64,000 nucleotides of DNA from Symbioplanes lichenis. Lineage in GTDB: Bacteria; Actinomycetota; Actinomycetes; Mycobacteriales; Micromonosporaceae. The position numbers and the translations under genes are program-made. The DNA is taken from positions 124,001-188,000 of the forward strand of contig NZ_JAUZQD010000013.1 of NCBI RefSeq assembly GCF_030709675.1, read 5' to 3'. This document shows positions 25,539 through 34,231 of the stretch, one piece after another (position 1 is the first letter of the stretch; every line of letters starts with the position of its first letter). Under the pieces are notes generated by a model. The model was not told the DNA's origin and searched no databases. It worked only from the letters and a program-made list of their open reading frames with translations.

Positions 25539-26714
25539 ATGGCCGCCCAGATTCAGCTCCCGCTCGACCCGCCGCATCCGGCGCGACCGCAGAGCAATCT
25601 CCGGGCCCTGCAGAAGCGGGCGCCCGTGCATCGGGTCAGCACCGGCGCGGGCGACCCGGCCTGGCTGGTGACCGGCTATCAGGAGATCAAGGTCCTCCTC
25701 GCCGATCCGCGGCTCGGCCGCAGCCATCCCGACCCCGCCAACGCCGCCCGCAGCGGTGACTCGGCGTTGCTCGACGGCCCGCGCGGCGACTACGCGACCG
25801 AACACCAGTGGATCGCGACGATGCGTACGCGGCTGCAACCGTTCTTCTCGGCGGGGCAGGTGAAAGCCATGCGGCCCGGCGTCGAAGCGGTGACCCGCGG
25901 GCTGCTGGACCGGATGGCCGAGGCCGGGCCCCCGGCGGATCTGGCCGGGGCGCTGGCGCTGCCGTTGCCCCGGGAAGTGATCGGTGACCTGCTCGGGGTG
26001 CCGGCGGAGGAACGCGGGCTGCTCGAGGAGTGGACGACAGCGGTGAGCGACACCGGGGACCGGCAGCGCTCGACCGCCGGCCTCGTCGATCTCCACCGCT
26101 ACGGCCTCGATCTGGTGACGCGCAAGCGGGCCCGGCCGGGCCGGGACGTCATCTCCGGGCTGTGCCAGGACGGCACCCTCGCCGACGACGAGGTCGCCCA
26201 GCTCGCGATGGGGGTGCTGTTCGCGGGGTACGAGACGACCGCGGCGGCCCTCAGCATCGGTACGGCGCTCCTGCTCGACGACCGGGACCAGTGGGAGGCG
26301 CTTCGCGCCGATCCCGGCGCGAGCCCGCTCGTGGCGGAGGAGAGCGTACGGGTCGCCAGCCGGCTGCTCCGCCCGGTCGTCCGCTACGCCCGCGAGGACG
26401 TCGAGGTCGCCGGGGTCACCCTCGGGCGCGGCGAGCTCGTGATGCTCGACATCTACGCCGCGAACCACGACGAGAGCATCTTCAGCGACCCGGACGGGTT
26501 CGACAGCGTCCGGGCCGACAATCCGCATCTCTGCTTCGGCTTCGGACTGCGGTACTGCATCGGCGCGCCTCTCGCCCGGCTGGAGCTGCAGGTCGCCTTC
26601 AGCCAGCTGGTGCGGCGCTTCCCGCACATGCGGATGACGACGCCGGCCGGCGGTCTCACGGCCCGGCCGGCCTCGTTCGCGGCGCTGCCCACGTCCATTC
26701 CCGTCACCTGGTAG
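25539..26714 (+). CDS. Cytochrome P450 at head of pyrrole operon
   Basis: A 391-residue P450 with the heme segment FGFGLRYCIGAPLA, I-helix FAGYETTAAA and K-helix EESVR. It starts at ATG 25539 after GGAAGAGG and leads the plus-strand operon of pyrrole-carboxylate and GGPP synthase genes; the following gene starts 30 bp downstream. It most likely oxidises the terpenoid core or a late intermediate, one of three P450s in this part of the cluster. The I-helix has Tyr where many P450s have Gly/Ala-Gly-x-[DE] neighbours, which is not unusual. Substrate unknown. Confidence 0.93.
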   Translation: MAAQIQLPLDPPHPARPQSNLRALQKRAPVHRVSTGAGDPAWLVTGYQEIKVLLADPRLGRSHPDPANAARSGDSALLDGPRGDYATEHQWIATMRTRLQPFFSAGQVKAMRPGVEAVTRGLLDRMAEAGPPADLAGALALPLPREVIGDLLGVPAEERGLLEEWTTAVSDTGDRQRSTAGLVDLHRYGLDLVTRKRARPGRDVISGLCQDGTLADDEVAQLAMGVLFAGYETTAAALSIGTALLLDDRDQWEALRADPGASPLVAEESVRVASRLLRPVVRYAREDVEVAGVTLGRGELVMLDIYAANHDESIFSDPDGFDSVRADNPHLCFGFGLRYCIGAPLARLELQVAFSQLVRRFPHMRMTTPAGGLTARPASFAALPTSIPVTW

Positions 26715-26744
26715 GCCGGTGCGCGGCGATCACGAGGAGTCGAC

Positions 26745-28478
26745 ATGACCCTGGCGCGAGACGCGCTGCGAGCAGGCATCGACCGGGTTGCGCCCGCGGT
26801 GCTGGACGCCACCGGCACCCCGGGGGTTCTCATCGACGTCGGCATCGCGGGACAGGGCTCACTGACCGCGGCGTACGGCCTGGCCGACGTGGAGTCCGGC
26901 GCGCCGATGCGCACGACACACACCATGCGGGTCGGCAGCCTCGGCAAGCTGCTCGTCGCCACCGCTGTCACCCGGCTGGCCGAGTCCGGCGCGCTCGATC
27001 TGGACGAGCCCATCGACCGGCACCTGCCGTTCCCCGTCGTCAACCCGCTGGGCGGCACGATCACGCTGACCAAGGCGCTGGCCATGCTGTCCGGCGCCGC
27101 CACGGACGGCTATCCCTGGGTCGAGCGGCCCGGGCCGGCGATGAGCTACATCGAGCGCGAGCTGCGGCGCGGTGTCGTCCACGAGTACGGCACCGGAGCA
27201 CCTCGCTTCGTGAGCCCGGCGGACACGACGGAGTGGCGGTCCTCCTCGTTCATGTACGAGGTGGCCGCGCTCACGGCCGAGGCGGTCACCGGGATGCCGC
27301 TGGGCCGTTACGTGCAGGACGAGATCCTCGGCCCGCTCGGCCTGCGCGACACCGCCTGGCTCGACAGCCCGAACTGGGACGACGTGCGGAGCCGCTGCAC
27401 CACGGGGCACATGCTCTTCGGAAGCCGGGCCGTCCCGTTGCCGTGGCTCGAGTGCGGCACCTACCACTCGGTCGGAGCGGTCATGGCGCCGGCCGACTAC
27501 ACCACGCTGATGCTGGCCCTGACCGGCCGGGAGGGCATCTTCGGGGGAGAAGTGTCCCGGGCCATCATGCGGCCTCGGACCACGGCCCGCGACGGGAGCG
27601 AGGTCGGATTCGGTGTCCAGCTGACCGGAGCGCCGGGGACGGCCGGGCACTGCGTCCGGGCCGTGGGCCACTATGCCTTCGGGTGGTGGGCCGTCTCACT
27701 GGCCTATCCCCACGCGCCCGAGCCCTTCTGCGTCACGGTGTGCACGAACATGGCGGATCAGCGCGACGTCTTCAACCCGCCCGCGCAGTACTCCTTCGGC
27801 ATCCTCGCCACCGAGCTGGCGAACTGGATCCACCGCGGAGCGGTCGACGCGCGCACCCTGGAATCCCACGCGGAGTGGAGCTCGTACACCATGGGGCTCG
27901 TCGCCGCCGACCGGCTCGCCGGCATCGTGGGGGCGGAGCTGGACAAGAGCCAGATCTCCCGGATGGCCCAGGGCACCAGGGTGATCGGCCGGCCGCCGGC
28001 CGCGGGGTTCGACGAGGGCCGGTTCGTGGAGGCCTTCTCGGACATGCAGGCGGCGATCCGGGATCGGCGCGTCGACGACTACCTGGACGGCGATTGCCCG
28101 GTCGGGGGCCTGTTCCGCAAGCTCGCCCGCAAGGAATGGGGAAGCAAGGACTTCGAGGCCCCGTCGCCGGTGCGGGCCTGGTCCGAGCGGCGGCCGGACC
28201 CCGGCCACGTGTTCGCCCGGCTCGACTCCCTGCTGCGTGAGGTCTGGGAGCAGCACCCCGCCGACGGCCCGATCCCGGGCGACGCGTCGTTCCTCGATCT
28301 CGGTGTCGATTCGCTCACGCTGGTCCTGCTGCTCGACAAGGTGGGCGCGGAGTTCCGCATCGACTGGGACACCGAGGCGTCCCCGGGTGCCACCAGCTCG
28401 CTGCGCTCTCTCGCCGATCTCGTGCTGCACAGGCATGAGCCCGCCCCCGTCCGGCGTCCGGCGCCGGACGGGGAATGA
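26745..28478 (+). CDS. Beta-lactamase-fold acyltransferase-like domain fused to an acyl carrier domain
   Basis: A 577-residue two-domain protein. Residues ~1-400 are a serine beta-lactamase/esterase fold of the class C/LovD type with the SxxK pair (Ser65-Leu-Gly-Lys68). The usual YSN second motif seems replaced by Ser-Ser-Ser (166-168) before Phe-Met-Tyr, judged by alignment to the following VTG. The C-terminal ~80 residues are an ACP, with phosphopantetheine Ser523 in LGVDSL. LovD-like enzymes move acyl groups from a carrier to an alcohol. In the clorobiocin pathway a free ACP (CloN1) and an acyltransferase (CloN7) pass the pyrrole acyl group to its acceptor. This fusion probably combines both jobs and esterifies the terpenoid or sugar. 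RBS GAGGAG precedes ATG 26745. Confidence 0.8.
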   Translation: MTLARDALRAGIDRVAPAVLDATGTPGVLIDVGIAGQGSLTAAYGLADVESGAPMRTTHTMRVGSLGKLLVATAVTRLAESGALDLDEPIDRHLPFPVVNPLGGTITLTKALAMLSGAATDGYPWVERPGPAMSYIERELRRGVVHEYGTGAPRFVSPADTTEWRSSSFMYEVAALTAEAVTGMPLGRYVQDEILGPLGLRDTAWLDSPNWDDVRSRCTTGHMLFGSRAVPLPWLECGTYHSVGAVMAPADYTTLMLALTGREGIFGGEVSRAIMRPRTTARDGSEVGFGVQLTGAPGTAGHCVRAVGHYAFGWWAVSLAYPHAPEPFCVTVCTNMADQRDVFNPPAQYSFGILATELANWIHRGAVDARTLESHAEWSSYTMGLVAADRLAGIVGAELDKSQISRMAQGTRVIGRPPAAGFDEGRFVEAFSDMQAAIRDRRVDDYLDGDCPVGGLFRKLARKEWGSKDFEAPSPVRAWSERRPDPGHVFARLDSLLREVWEQHPADGPIPGDASFLDLGVDSLTLVLLLDKVGAEFRIDWDTEASPGATSSLRSLADLVLHRHEPAPVRRPAPDGE

Positions 28479-28503
28479 GCGGACCGGAACGGGGGAGGAC
28501 GAC

Positions 28504-29556
28504 GTGCGTACCCGGGGTATCCATCTCGCCGGTGTCGGGGTGTTCCTGCCGCCGGTGCAAAGCACCGCGTCGGCCGTGGAGCGAGGGCTCGTCCCGGCGG
28601 AAACGGCGGCGGAGTACGGGCTTTCGGGCGTCACGGTCGCCGGCCGGATCCCGGCCCCCGAGATGGCCCTGGCCGCGGCGAAGGAAGCGCTCGAAGCCGG
28701 CGGGACGAACGCCGAGGACATCGGGCTGCTGCTCTACACGGGCGTCTGGCACCAGGGGCCGGACGGCTGGGGCCCGCAGGCCTACCTGCAACGGCACCTG
28801 CTGGGTGACGACCTGCTGGCGGTCGAGGTCAGAAACGGCTGCAACGGTGTCTTCAGCGCGCTCGAGCTGGCCGCCGCGTACCTCACGTCGGTGCCGGAGA
28901 TCCGGGCGGCGCTCGTCACCGCCAGCGACAACTTCGGCACCGCGCTGCTCGACCGGTGGCGTCCCGGCGACGGCGTGTCCTATCTGGGCGACGGAGCCGG
29001 CGCCGTCGTGGTCACCACCGGGCCGGGCTTCGCCGAGCTGCGCTCCATCTGTTCGGCGACGTTCTCGGAGATGGAGGAGGCGCACCGCTGCGGAGTGCCG
29101 CTCTTCCCGCCCGGCGCCACCGCCGGGGCCGCGCTCGACTACGGCGCACGAGGTGCCGCCTTCCAGCGCAAGGCCGAGGGCGACGGCTCGTGGGTGCGGC
29201 TGCTGCTGAGCCACCAGAGGCACAACGTCGCCTGCACCGAACGCGCGCTCGCGGAGGCGGAGGTGACGGCCGGCGACATCGATCACGTCCTCATCCACGG
29301 CATGCCGAGGCAGGCGGCTGTGTCGTACCTCAAGGTCCTGGGCTTCTCGTTGCCGCAGTCGACGTGGGAGTTCAGCCGGACGATCGGGCACCTCGGCGCC
29401 GGCGATCACCTGGTGGCGCTGCACCACCTGGTGTCGACGGGCCGGTTGCGGGCCGGCGATCAGGTGCTGCTGTGCGGCTTCTCGCCGGGCGTGACCTACA
29501 AGGCGGCGGTCCTCCGCATCCTCGGCACCGAACCGGCAACGACACGGGAGGCGTGA
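28504..29556 (+). CDS. KASIII-like acyltransferase (CloN2/CerJ type)
   Basis: A 350-residue thiolase-fold protein. The nucleophile Cys lies in VRNGCNGVFSAL and a His in VLIHGMPRQ, but the third triad position, normally Asn in NTS, reads GHLGAGD, so the decarboxylating triad is incomplete. KASIII proteins of this sort transfer acyl groups instead of condensing; CloN2 and CouN2 are thought to move the pyrrolyl group between carrier proteins. Its place between the ACP fusion and the dehydrogenase/adenylation genes fits that role. GTG 28504 is chosen because GGGGGAGGA lies just upstream and homology begins there. Confidence 0.84.
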   Translation: MRTRGIHLAGVGVFLPPVQSTASAVERGLVPAETAAEYGLSGVTVAGRIPAPEMALAAAKEALEAGGTNAEDIGLLLYTGVWHQGPDGWGPQAYLQRHLLGDDLLAVEVRNGCNGVFSALELAAAYLTSVPEIRAALVTASDNFGTALLDRWRPGDGVSYLGDGAGAVVVTTGPGFAELRSICSATFSEMEEAHRCGVPLFPPGATAGAALDYGARGAAFQRKAEGDGSWVRLLLSHQRHNVACTERALAEAEVTAGDIDHVLIHGMPRQAAVSYLKVLGFSLPQSTWEFSRTIGHLGAGDHLVALHHLVSTGRLRAGDQVLLCGFSPGVTYKAAVLRILGTEPATTREA

Positions 29557-29560
29557 GCCA

Positions 29561-30694
29561 GTGGACTTCGATCCCTCTCCGGAGCAGCGGCAGCGAGCCG
29601 CGTCCATCCGTACCGCCGCCGGTGGCCTCCCGCGCCCGGAGCGAGGGACGCCTGCCGGGAGAGACCTGTGGGAGGCGGCGGGGAAGATCGGTGTCACCGG
29701 GCTCTGTCTGCCCGCGGACTGCGGTGGCGGCGGGCTGGGTGCGCTCGACACGGCCCTGGCCCTCGAGGCGTTCCGCGCGGGCGGCGCCGACACCGGTCAT
29801 TCCTTCGGGATCGCCGCCCACCTGCTGGCCTGCGGCACCGTACTCGCGGAACACGCACACGAGCCGGTACGCGCCGAGCTCCTGCGGGGACTGGCCGCCG
29901 GTACGACGATCGCAGCCAACGCGATGACCGAGGACGAGGCCGGCTCGGACCTGAGCCGGCTCGCGACGACCGCCGTCGCCGACGGCGACTCGTACGTGCT
30001 GAACGGGGTCAAGTCGTTCGTCAGCAACGGCCCGCTGGCGGATGTCGTCGTCACCTACGCGGTCACCTCGCCCGAAGCCGGATATCTGGGGCTGTCGGTG
30101 TTCGCCGTCCGCACCGGCTCGCCGGGCTTCCGGGCCGGGCCGGCCCTGGACAAGGCCGGGCTGGCGGGGTGCGCCGCCGCCCGGGTCGAGTTCGCCGGCT
30201 GCCGGGTGCCGCGCAGCCACCTGATCGGCTCGGAGGGCCAGGGAAGCGCCATCTTCCAGGGTTCGATGGCCTGGGAGCGGGCCTGCCTTCCCGCCATCTA
30301 TCTGGGCGCGATGCAGGAGCAGCTCGACCAGTGCCTGGCGCACTGCCGGCAGCGCCGGCAGTTCGGCCGGCGGATCGGTGACTTCCAGGCGGTCGCGCAC
30401 CGGCTGGCCACGATGCGCCGGCGCTTGGAGAGCAGCCGTCTGCTGCTGTACCGGGCCTGCTGGCTGATCGACCGGGACAGCCCGGGCGCCGGCGAGGCGG
30501 TGGCGCTGGCCAAGGTCGCCGTCACGGAGGCCGCGATCGCGAACGGGGTCGACGCGGCACGGCTGTCCGGTGCGCAGGGCTATCTGGCCGGCGCCGGCGT
30601 CGGCAGCCACCTCCAGGACGCGGTGCCGTTGCACATCTTCTCCGGCACGACGGACATCCAGCAGGAGATCATCGCCCGGGGGATGGGCCTGTGA
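29561..30694 (+). CDS. Acyl-CoA dehydrogenase-like prolyl-S-PCP oxidase (CloN3/PltE type)
   Basis: A 377-residue FAD enzyme of the acyl-CoA dehydrogenase fold: AMTEDEAGSDLS (flavin side), the glutamate in SMAWERACLPA at the position used as base by prolyl-PCP oxidases, RRQFGRRIGDFQ, and FSGTTDIQQEIIAR. CloN3-type enzymes oxidise prolyl-S-PCP to pyrrolyl-2-carboxyl-S-PCP. The neighbours make this function much more likely than fatty acid oxidation: the proline-type adenylation enzyme starts 4 bp before this stop, and a PCP follows. GTG 29561 is taken as start with GGGAGG upstream. Confidence 0.88.
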   Translation: MDFDPSPEQRQRAASIRTAAGGLPRPERGTPAGRDLWEAAGKIGVTGLCLPADCGGGGLGALDTALALEAFRAGGADTGHSFGIAAHLLACGTVLAEHAHEPVRAELLRGLAAGTTIAANAMTEDEAGSDLSRLATTAVADGDSYVLNGVKSFVSNGPLADVVVTYAVTSPEAGYLGLSVFAVRTGSPGFRAGPALDKAGLAGCAAARVEFAGCRVPRSHLIGSEGQGSAIFQGSMAWERACLPAIYLGAMQEQLDQCLAHCRQRRQFGRRIGDFQAVAHRLATMRRRLESSRLLLYRACWLIDRDSPGAGEAVALAKVAVTEAAIANGVDAARLSGAQGYLAGAGVGSHLQDAVPLHIFSGTTDIQQEIIARGMGL

Positions 30695-32169
30695 CCGGGC
30701 CCGGAAGCCTCCACGACCTGCTGATCGAGAGTGCGGCCCGCACCCCGGGGGCCCTGGCCGTGGACGGACCCGGCGGCACCGCGACCTACGCCGAGCTCGA
30801 CGCCCGGGCCGGCGCCCTGGCGGGTGTCCTGGCCGCCCGCGACGTGCGCCGGGGCGACCGCGTCCTCGTGTGGGGGCCGAAGACGCCGGACACGCTCGCC
30901 GCCATGCAGGCGGTGCTGCGACTCGGTGCCGCCTATGTCCCGGTGGACCCGCTCAGCCCCGTGGCCCGCGTCGTGACGATCGCCCGCGAGGCCGGGGCCC
31001 GGGTTCTCTGCGCCCCGGCCGACCTGCTGCCCCGTGTTCCGGACGATGCCGGCGAGCTGCCGGTCCGGGTCGGCACAGCTGCCCGGCCCGGCGCGCCCGT
31101 ACGCACCACACGCGTGCTCACCGGCCGGGACGAGCCCGCGTACATCCTCTTCACGTCCGGTTCGACAGGGACGCCGAAGGGCGTGACCATCAGCCACGGC
31201 AACGCCCTGGCGTTCGTGCGGTGGGCCGTCACGGAGCTGGCGGCAAGCCCGGAGGACCGGTTCGCCAACCACGCCTCGCTCACCTTCGACCTGTCGGTGC
31301 TGGACATCTATGCCGCCTTCTCGGTCGGCGCCACCGTCTGCCCCGTGCCCACCGAGGTCGCCCAGGTCGCGACGCGCCTCGTCGACTTCCTGCACCGGCA
31401 CCGCATCACCGTCTGGTATTCCGTACCGTCCGTGCTGGCCCTGATGCGCCGCGAGGGCGGCCTGCTCGATCGGCCCGCGCCCGGGTCGCTGCGGGCGCTG
31501 CTGTTCGCCGGCGAGCCGTTCGCCATCCACCATGTCCGCGAGCTCGCCGCGTGGACCGGGGCCCGGATGCTCAACCTCTACGGTCCGACCGAGACCAATG
31601 TGTGCACCTGTCACGAGGTCCGGCCCGGTGACCTCACCCGGGGCGTTCCCGTTCCGATCGGCCGGGCCTGCAGCGGCGACCGGGTCTGGGCGAGGACTTC
31701 CGACGGCCGGACGGCCGGGCCCGGTGAGGAGGGCGAACTCCTGGTCAGCGGCCCGACGGTCTTTCTCGGCTACTGGGGCCGACCACCGCAGCGCGGGCCC
31801 TACGCCACCGGGGACCGGGTCCGGGTGCGCGCCGACGGCTCCTTCGACTACCTGGGCCGCAACGACGGCCAGGTCAAGGTCCGTGGCCACCGGATCGAGC
31901 CGAGCGAGGTGACCGCGGCCCTGCACACCCATCCGGAGGTGCTCGAGGCCGCGGTCGTCGCCCTCGGCGACGGGCTCGACCGGCGGCTGGCCGCCTTCGT
32001 GCACCGGGCCCCGGGCAGCGCCCTCGGGAACATAGCGCTCCGGCGTCACCTGGCGCGCTCGCTTCCCCCGCAGATGATCCCCGACGAGGTCCATTTCGTC
32101 GACGAGCTGCCGCGCAACGACCGCGGCAAGCTCGACCTCGCGGCCCTGGTCGCCCACCACAACCCATGA
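30691..32169 (+). CDS. Stand-alone adenylation enzyme, probable L-proline:PCP ligase (CloN4 type)
   Basis: A 492-residue adenylate-forming enzyme with core motifs FTSGSTGTPKGV (A3), NLYGPTETNV (A5), YATGDRV (A7), LGRNDGQVKVRGHRIE (A8) and NDRGKLD (A10 Lys). It has no carrier or condensation domain. In pyrrole-carboxylate pathways the matching enzyme activates L-proline and loads it on a separate PCP, and here the next gene encodes one. The start overlaps the dehydrogenase stop (GTGA). Proline specificity is inferred from context, not from a checked specificity code. Confidence 0.87.
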   Translation: MTGPGSLHDLLIESAARTPGALAVDGPGGTATYAELDARAGALAGVLAARDVRRGDRVLVWGPKTPDTLAAMQAVLRLGAAYVPVDPLSPVARVVTIAREAGARVLCAPADLLPRVPDDAGELPVRVGTAARPGAPVRTTRVLTGRDEPAYILFTSGSTGTPKGVTISHGNALAFVRWAVTELAASPEDRFANHASLTFDLSVLDIYAAFSVGATVCPVPTEVAQVATRLVDFLHRHRITVWYSVPSVLALMRREGGLLDRPAPGSLRALLFAGEPFAIHHVRELAAWTGARMLNLYGPTETNVCTCHEVRPGDLTRGVPVPIGRACSGDRVWARTSDGRTAGPGEEGELLVSGPTVFLGYWGRPPQRGPYATGDRVRVRADGSFDYLGRNDGQVKVRGHRIEPSEVTAALHTHPEVLEAAVVALGDGLDRRLAAFVHRAPGSALGNIALRRHLARSLPPQMIPDEVHFVDELPRNDRGKLDLAALVAHHNP

Positions 32170-32178
32170 GGGGTGTCA

Positions 32179-32457
32179 GTGACAGCTATGCAGGAACGAG
32201 AAGAGATCGCGGCGAAGCTCCTCGCCTTCATCCGGAACAGCTTCCTCGCCGGGGACCCGCAGGGCGAGCTGACCGGCGACACCCCGCTGCTCGCGCTGGG
32301 CATCCTCAACTCGCTGAACACCGCGACGCTCATCGCCTACACCCAGGAGGAGTTCGGCGTGAAGGTGCCTCTGCACGACGTCAGCCCCGAGAACTTCAAG
32401 AGCGTGGACAGCCTCAGCTCGATGGTGCACGAGAGGCGGTCCACCGCCGATGCATAG
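32179..32457 (+). CDS. Peptidyl carrier protein (CloN5 type)
   Basis: A carrier protein of about 92 residues with a four-helix pattern and the phosphopantetheine Ser in LGILNSLNTATL. It would carry prolyl and then pyrrolyl groups. Starts at 32173, 32179 or 32188 are all possible; GTG 32179 gives the best spacing from GAGGGG. It follows the adenylation gene closely, and the next radical SAM gene begins 8 bp before its stop, so adenylation enzyme, carrier and methylase are translationally linked. Confidence 0.88.
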   Translation: MTAMQEREEIAAKLLAFIRNSFLAGDPQGELTGDTPLLALGILNSLNTATLIAYTQEEFGVKVPLHDVSPENFKSVDSLSSMVHERRSTADA

Positions 32458-34177
32458 GCTGCGGTCCGACATGTTCCTGCTGCACGCTCCGAGCGTCTTC
32501 GACTTTCGCGAGCGTGACGACATGCTCTTCGCCTATCTGAGTGACAGCGACAGCGTCAATGTCACCTCCGTGTACGAGATGTATCCCATCGGCTGGTTCT
32601 CGATCAAGCAGCACCTGGCCGAGCACGACGTCCGCTGCGACATCGTGAACGTCGCCTCGCTCATGCTCATGCACCCGGAGCTCGACGTCGAGGCGCTGAT
32701 CGGCCGGCTGGAGGCGCCGATCTTCGGCTTCGACCTGCACTGGATGACCCAGTGCCACGGCGCGATCGAGCTGGCCCGGCTCGTCAAGCGGGTGCATCCG
32801 GAGGCGCTGACCGTCTTCGGCGGCATCTCGGCTACCTACTACGCCGAGGAGCTCGCCGGCTACGACGCGGTGGACATCGTCGTGCAGGGGTACGACACCC
32901 TCGAGCCCGTCCGCCGTCTGACCGAGCAGGTGCTCGCCGGGAGCCGGGACTTCCGCTCGATCCCGAACCTCGTCATGGCGACTCCGGACGGGATCGAGAA
33001 GACGGGATTCGACCACAAGCCCGCGACCAACTACAACAACGCCGTCAACGACTGGTCCTACTACCAGCGAACCCCGGTGACGCCGCTCTCCAGCAAGCTC
33101 ATCATGACCCTGCCGAACACGGGCTGCGCCCACGACTGCGGCTGGTGCGGAGGCTCCCGTTTCGCCTACCGCAACATCATGGACGTCCGGAAGACCCTGG
33201 TGCAGAAGGACAACGACCTGATCGTCGAGGAGCTCCGGACGATGGGGGAGGCGGCGAAGCACACCTCCATCTATGCCCTGCAGTGCTACTCCGAGAACAA
33301 GTCGCGCATGCATCGTTATCTCGACGCCGTGCACGAGTTCGGCTACCGCAGTGTCCACTTCGAGCAGTTCAACCTGACCCCGGACGACACCCTCAAGAAG
33401 ATGGGCGAGTCCACCGACGCCTACATCCTGCTCTCCCCGGAGTCCCACGATCCCAGGATCAGCAAGGCCGCCGGTCGTGGCACCTTCACCATGGAGCAGA
33501 TGGAGCAGTGGATCCCGCGCGCGCTGGACGCCGGGGTCAAGGGCGTCATGATCTGGTTCTTCATCGGCATGCCGTACCAGGATCGCCAGTCGGTCCTGGA
33601 CACGGTCGCCTATTCCGAGCATCTGATCCGCAAGTTCGGCGGCTGGCCCGCGCTGCCGCTGATCTGCCCGATGGTGCCCTTCCTGGACCCCGGATGCCGC
33701 TTCTTCGAGGAGCCCGAGCAGCACGGCTACCGGATCATCCACCGCACGCTGGAGGAGCACCGGCAGGCCATGGTCGAACCGATGTGGCACCGTCGCCTCA
33801 ACTACGAGACCCGGTGGCTCAGCCGTCGCGACCTCCAGGACGTCTCCTACGAGGCGATCGAGCGGCTGGTCCGCGTGAAGGGCGAGTACGGGGTGCTGCC
33901 CGGCGAGTTCTGCGACGCCGTGCTGGCGACGATCGACGAGACCCGGCGGGTGCTCGGGGAGATGGAGCGCGCTCTCACTTTGGACGGGGTGCTGCCGGCG
34001 TCGCTGCGGGCCGAGGTCCGGGCGTACAACCGCAAGATCCTCGCCTACTCGACCGATCAGATCCTGCCCATGCCGCGTCCGTTCGGCGGGCGCTGGTTCG
34101 ACGACGTCACGGTGCCCGCCGAGCTGATCGCCGAGGTCTCGGGGACGGCGGCCCGGACCGTCTCCGGCCGGGCGTGA
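32450..34177 (+). CDS. B12-dependent radical SAM C-methyltransferase (CloN6 type)
   Basis: A 575-residue protein with an N-terminal cobalamin-binding-like region (FGFDLHWMTQCHGA to TVFGGISATYY) and a radical SAM core whose three cluster cysteines are Cys226, Cys230 and Cys233 (GCAHDCGWCGGS). Class B radical SAM methylases of the CloN6/CouN6 kind add the 5-methyl group to pyrrole-2-carboxylate, and this gene is the last of a complete pyrrole cassette. Methylcobalamin, SAM and an electron donor are needed. The timing, on the carrier or after transfer, cannot be told. It starts at ATG 32450 inside the PCP gene. Confidence 0.88.
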   Translation: MHRLRSDMFLLHAPSVFDFRERDDMLFAYLSDSDSVNVTSVYEMYPIGWFSIKQHLAEHDVRCDIVNVASLMLMHPELDVEALIGRLEAPIFGFDLHWMTQCHGAIELARLVKRVHPEALTVFGGISATYYAEELAGYDAVDIVVQGYDTLEPVRRLTEQVLAGSRDFRSIPNLVMATPDGIEKTGFDHKPATNYNNAVNDWSYYQRTPVTPLSSKLIMTLPNTGCAHDCGWCGGSRFAYRNIMDVRKTLVQKDNDLIVEELRTMGEAAKHTSIYALQCYSENKSRMHRYLDAVHEFGYRSVHFEQFNLTPDDTLKKMGESTDAYILLSPESHDPRISKAAGRGTFTMEQMEQWIPRALDAGVKGVMIWFFIGMPYQDRQSVLDTVAYSEHLIRKFGGWPALPLICPMVPFLDPGCRFFEEPEQHGYRIIHRTLEEHRQAMVEPMWHRRLNYETRWLSRRDLQDVSYEAIERLVRVKGEYGVLPGEFCDAVLATIDETRRVLGEMERALTLDGVLPASLRAEVRAYNRKILAYSTDQILPMPRPFGGRWFDDVTVPAELIAEVSGTAARTVSGRA

Positions 34178-34231
34178 CCGGCCGCCGTGGCACCACCCGC
34201 ATCGAGCAACGGACTCCGAGGTGAGTTGGGC

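Noticed and set aside
29561..32169. Fatty acid or polyketide activation by the acyl-CoA dehydrogenase and AMP ligase pair
   Set aside because: The overlapping order dehydrogenase, ligase, PCP, B12 radical SAM with a neighbouring transfer-type KASIII is that of pyrrole-carboxylate cassettes.
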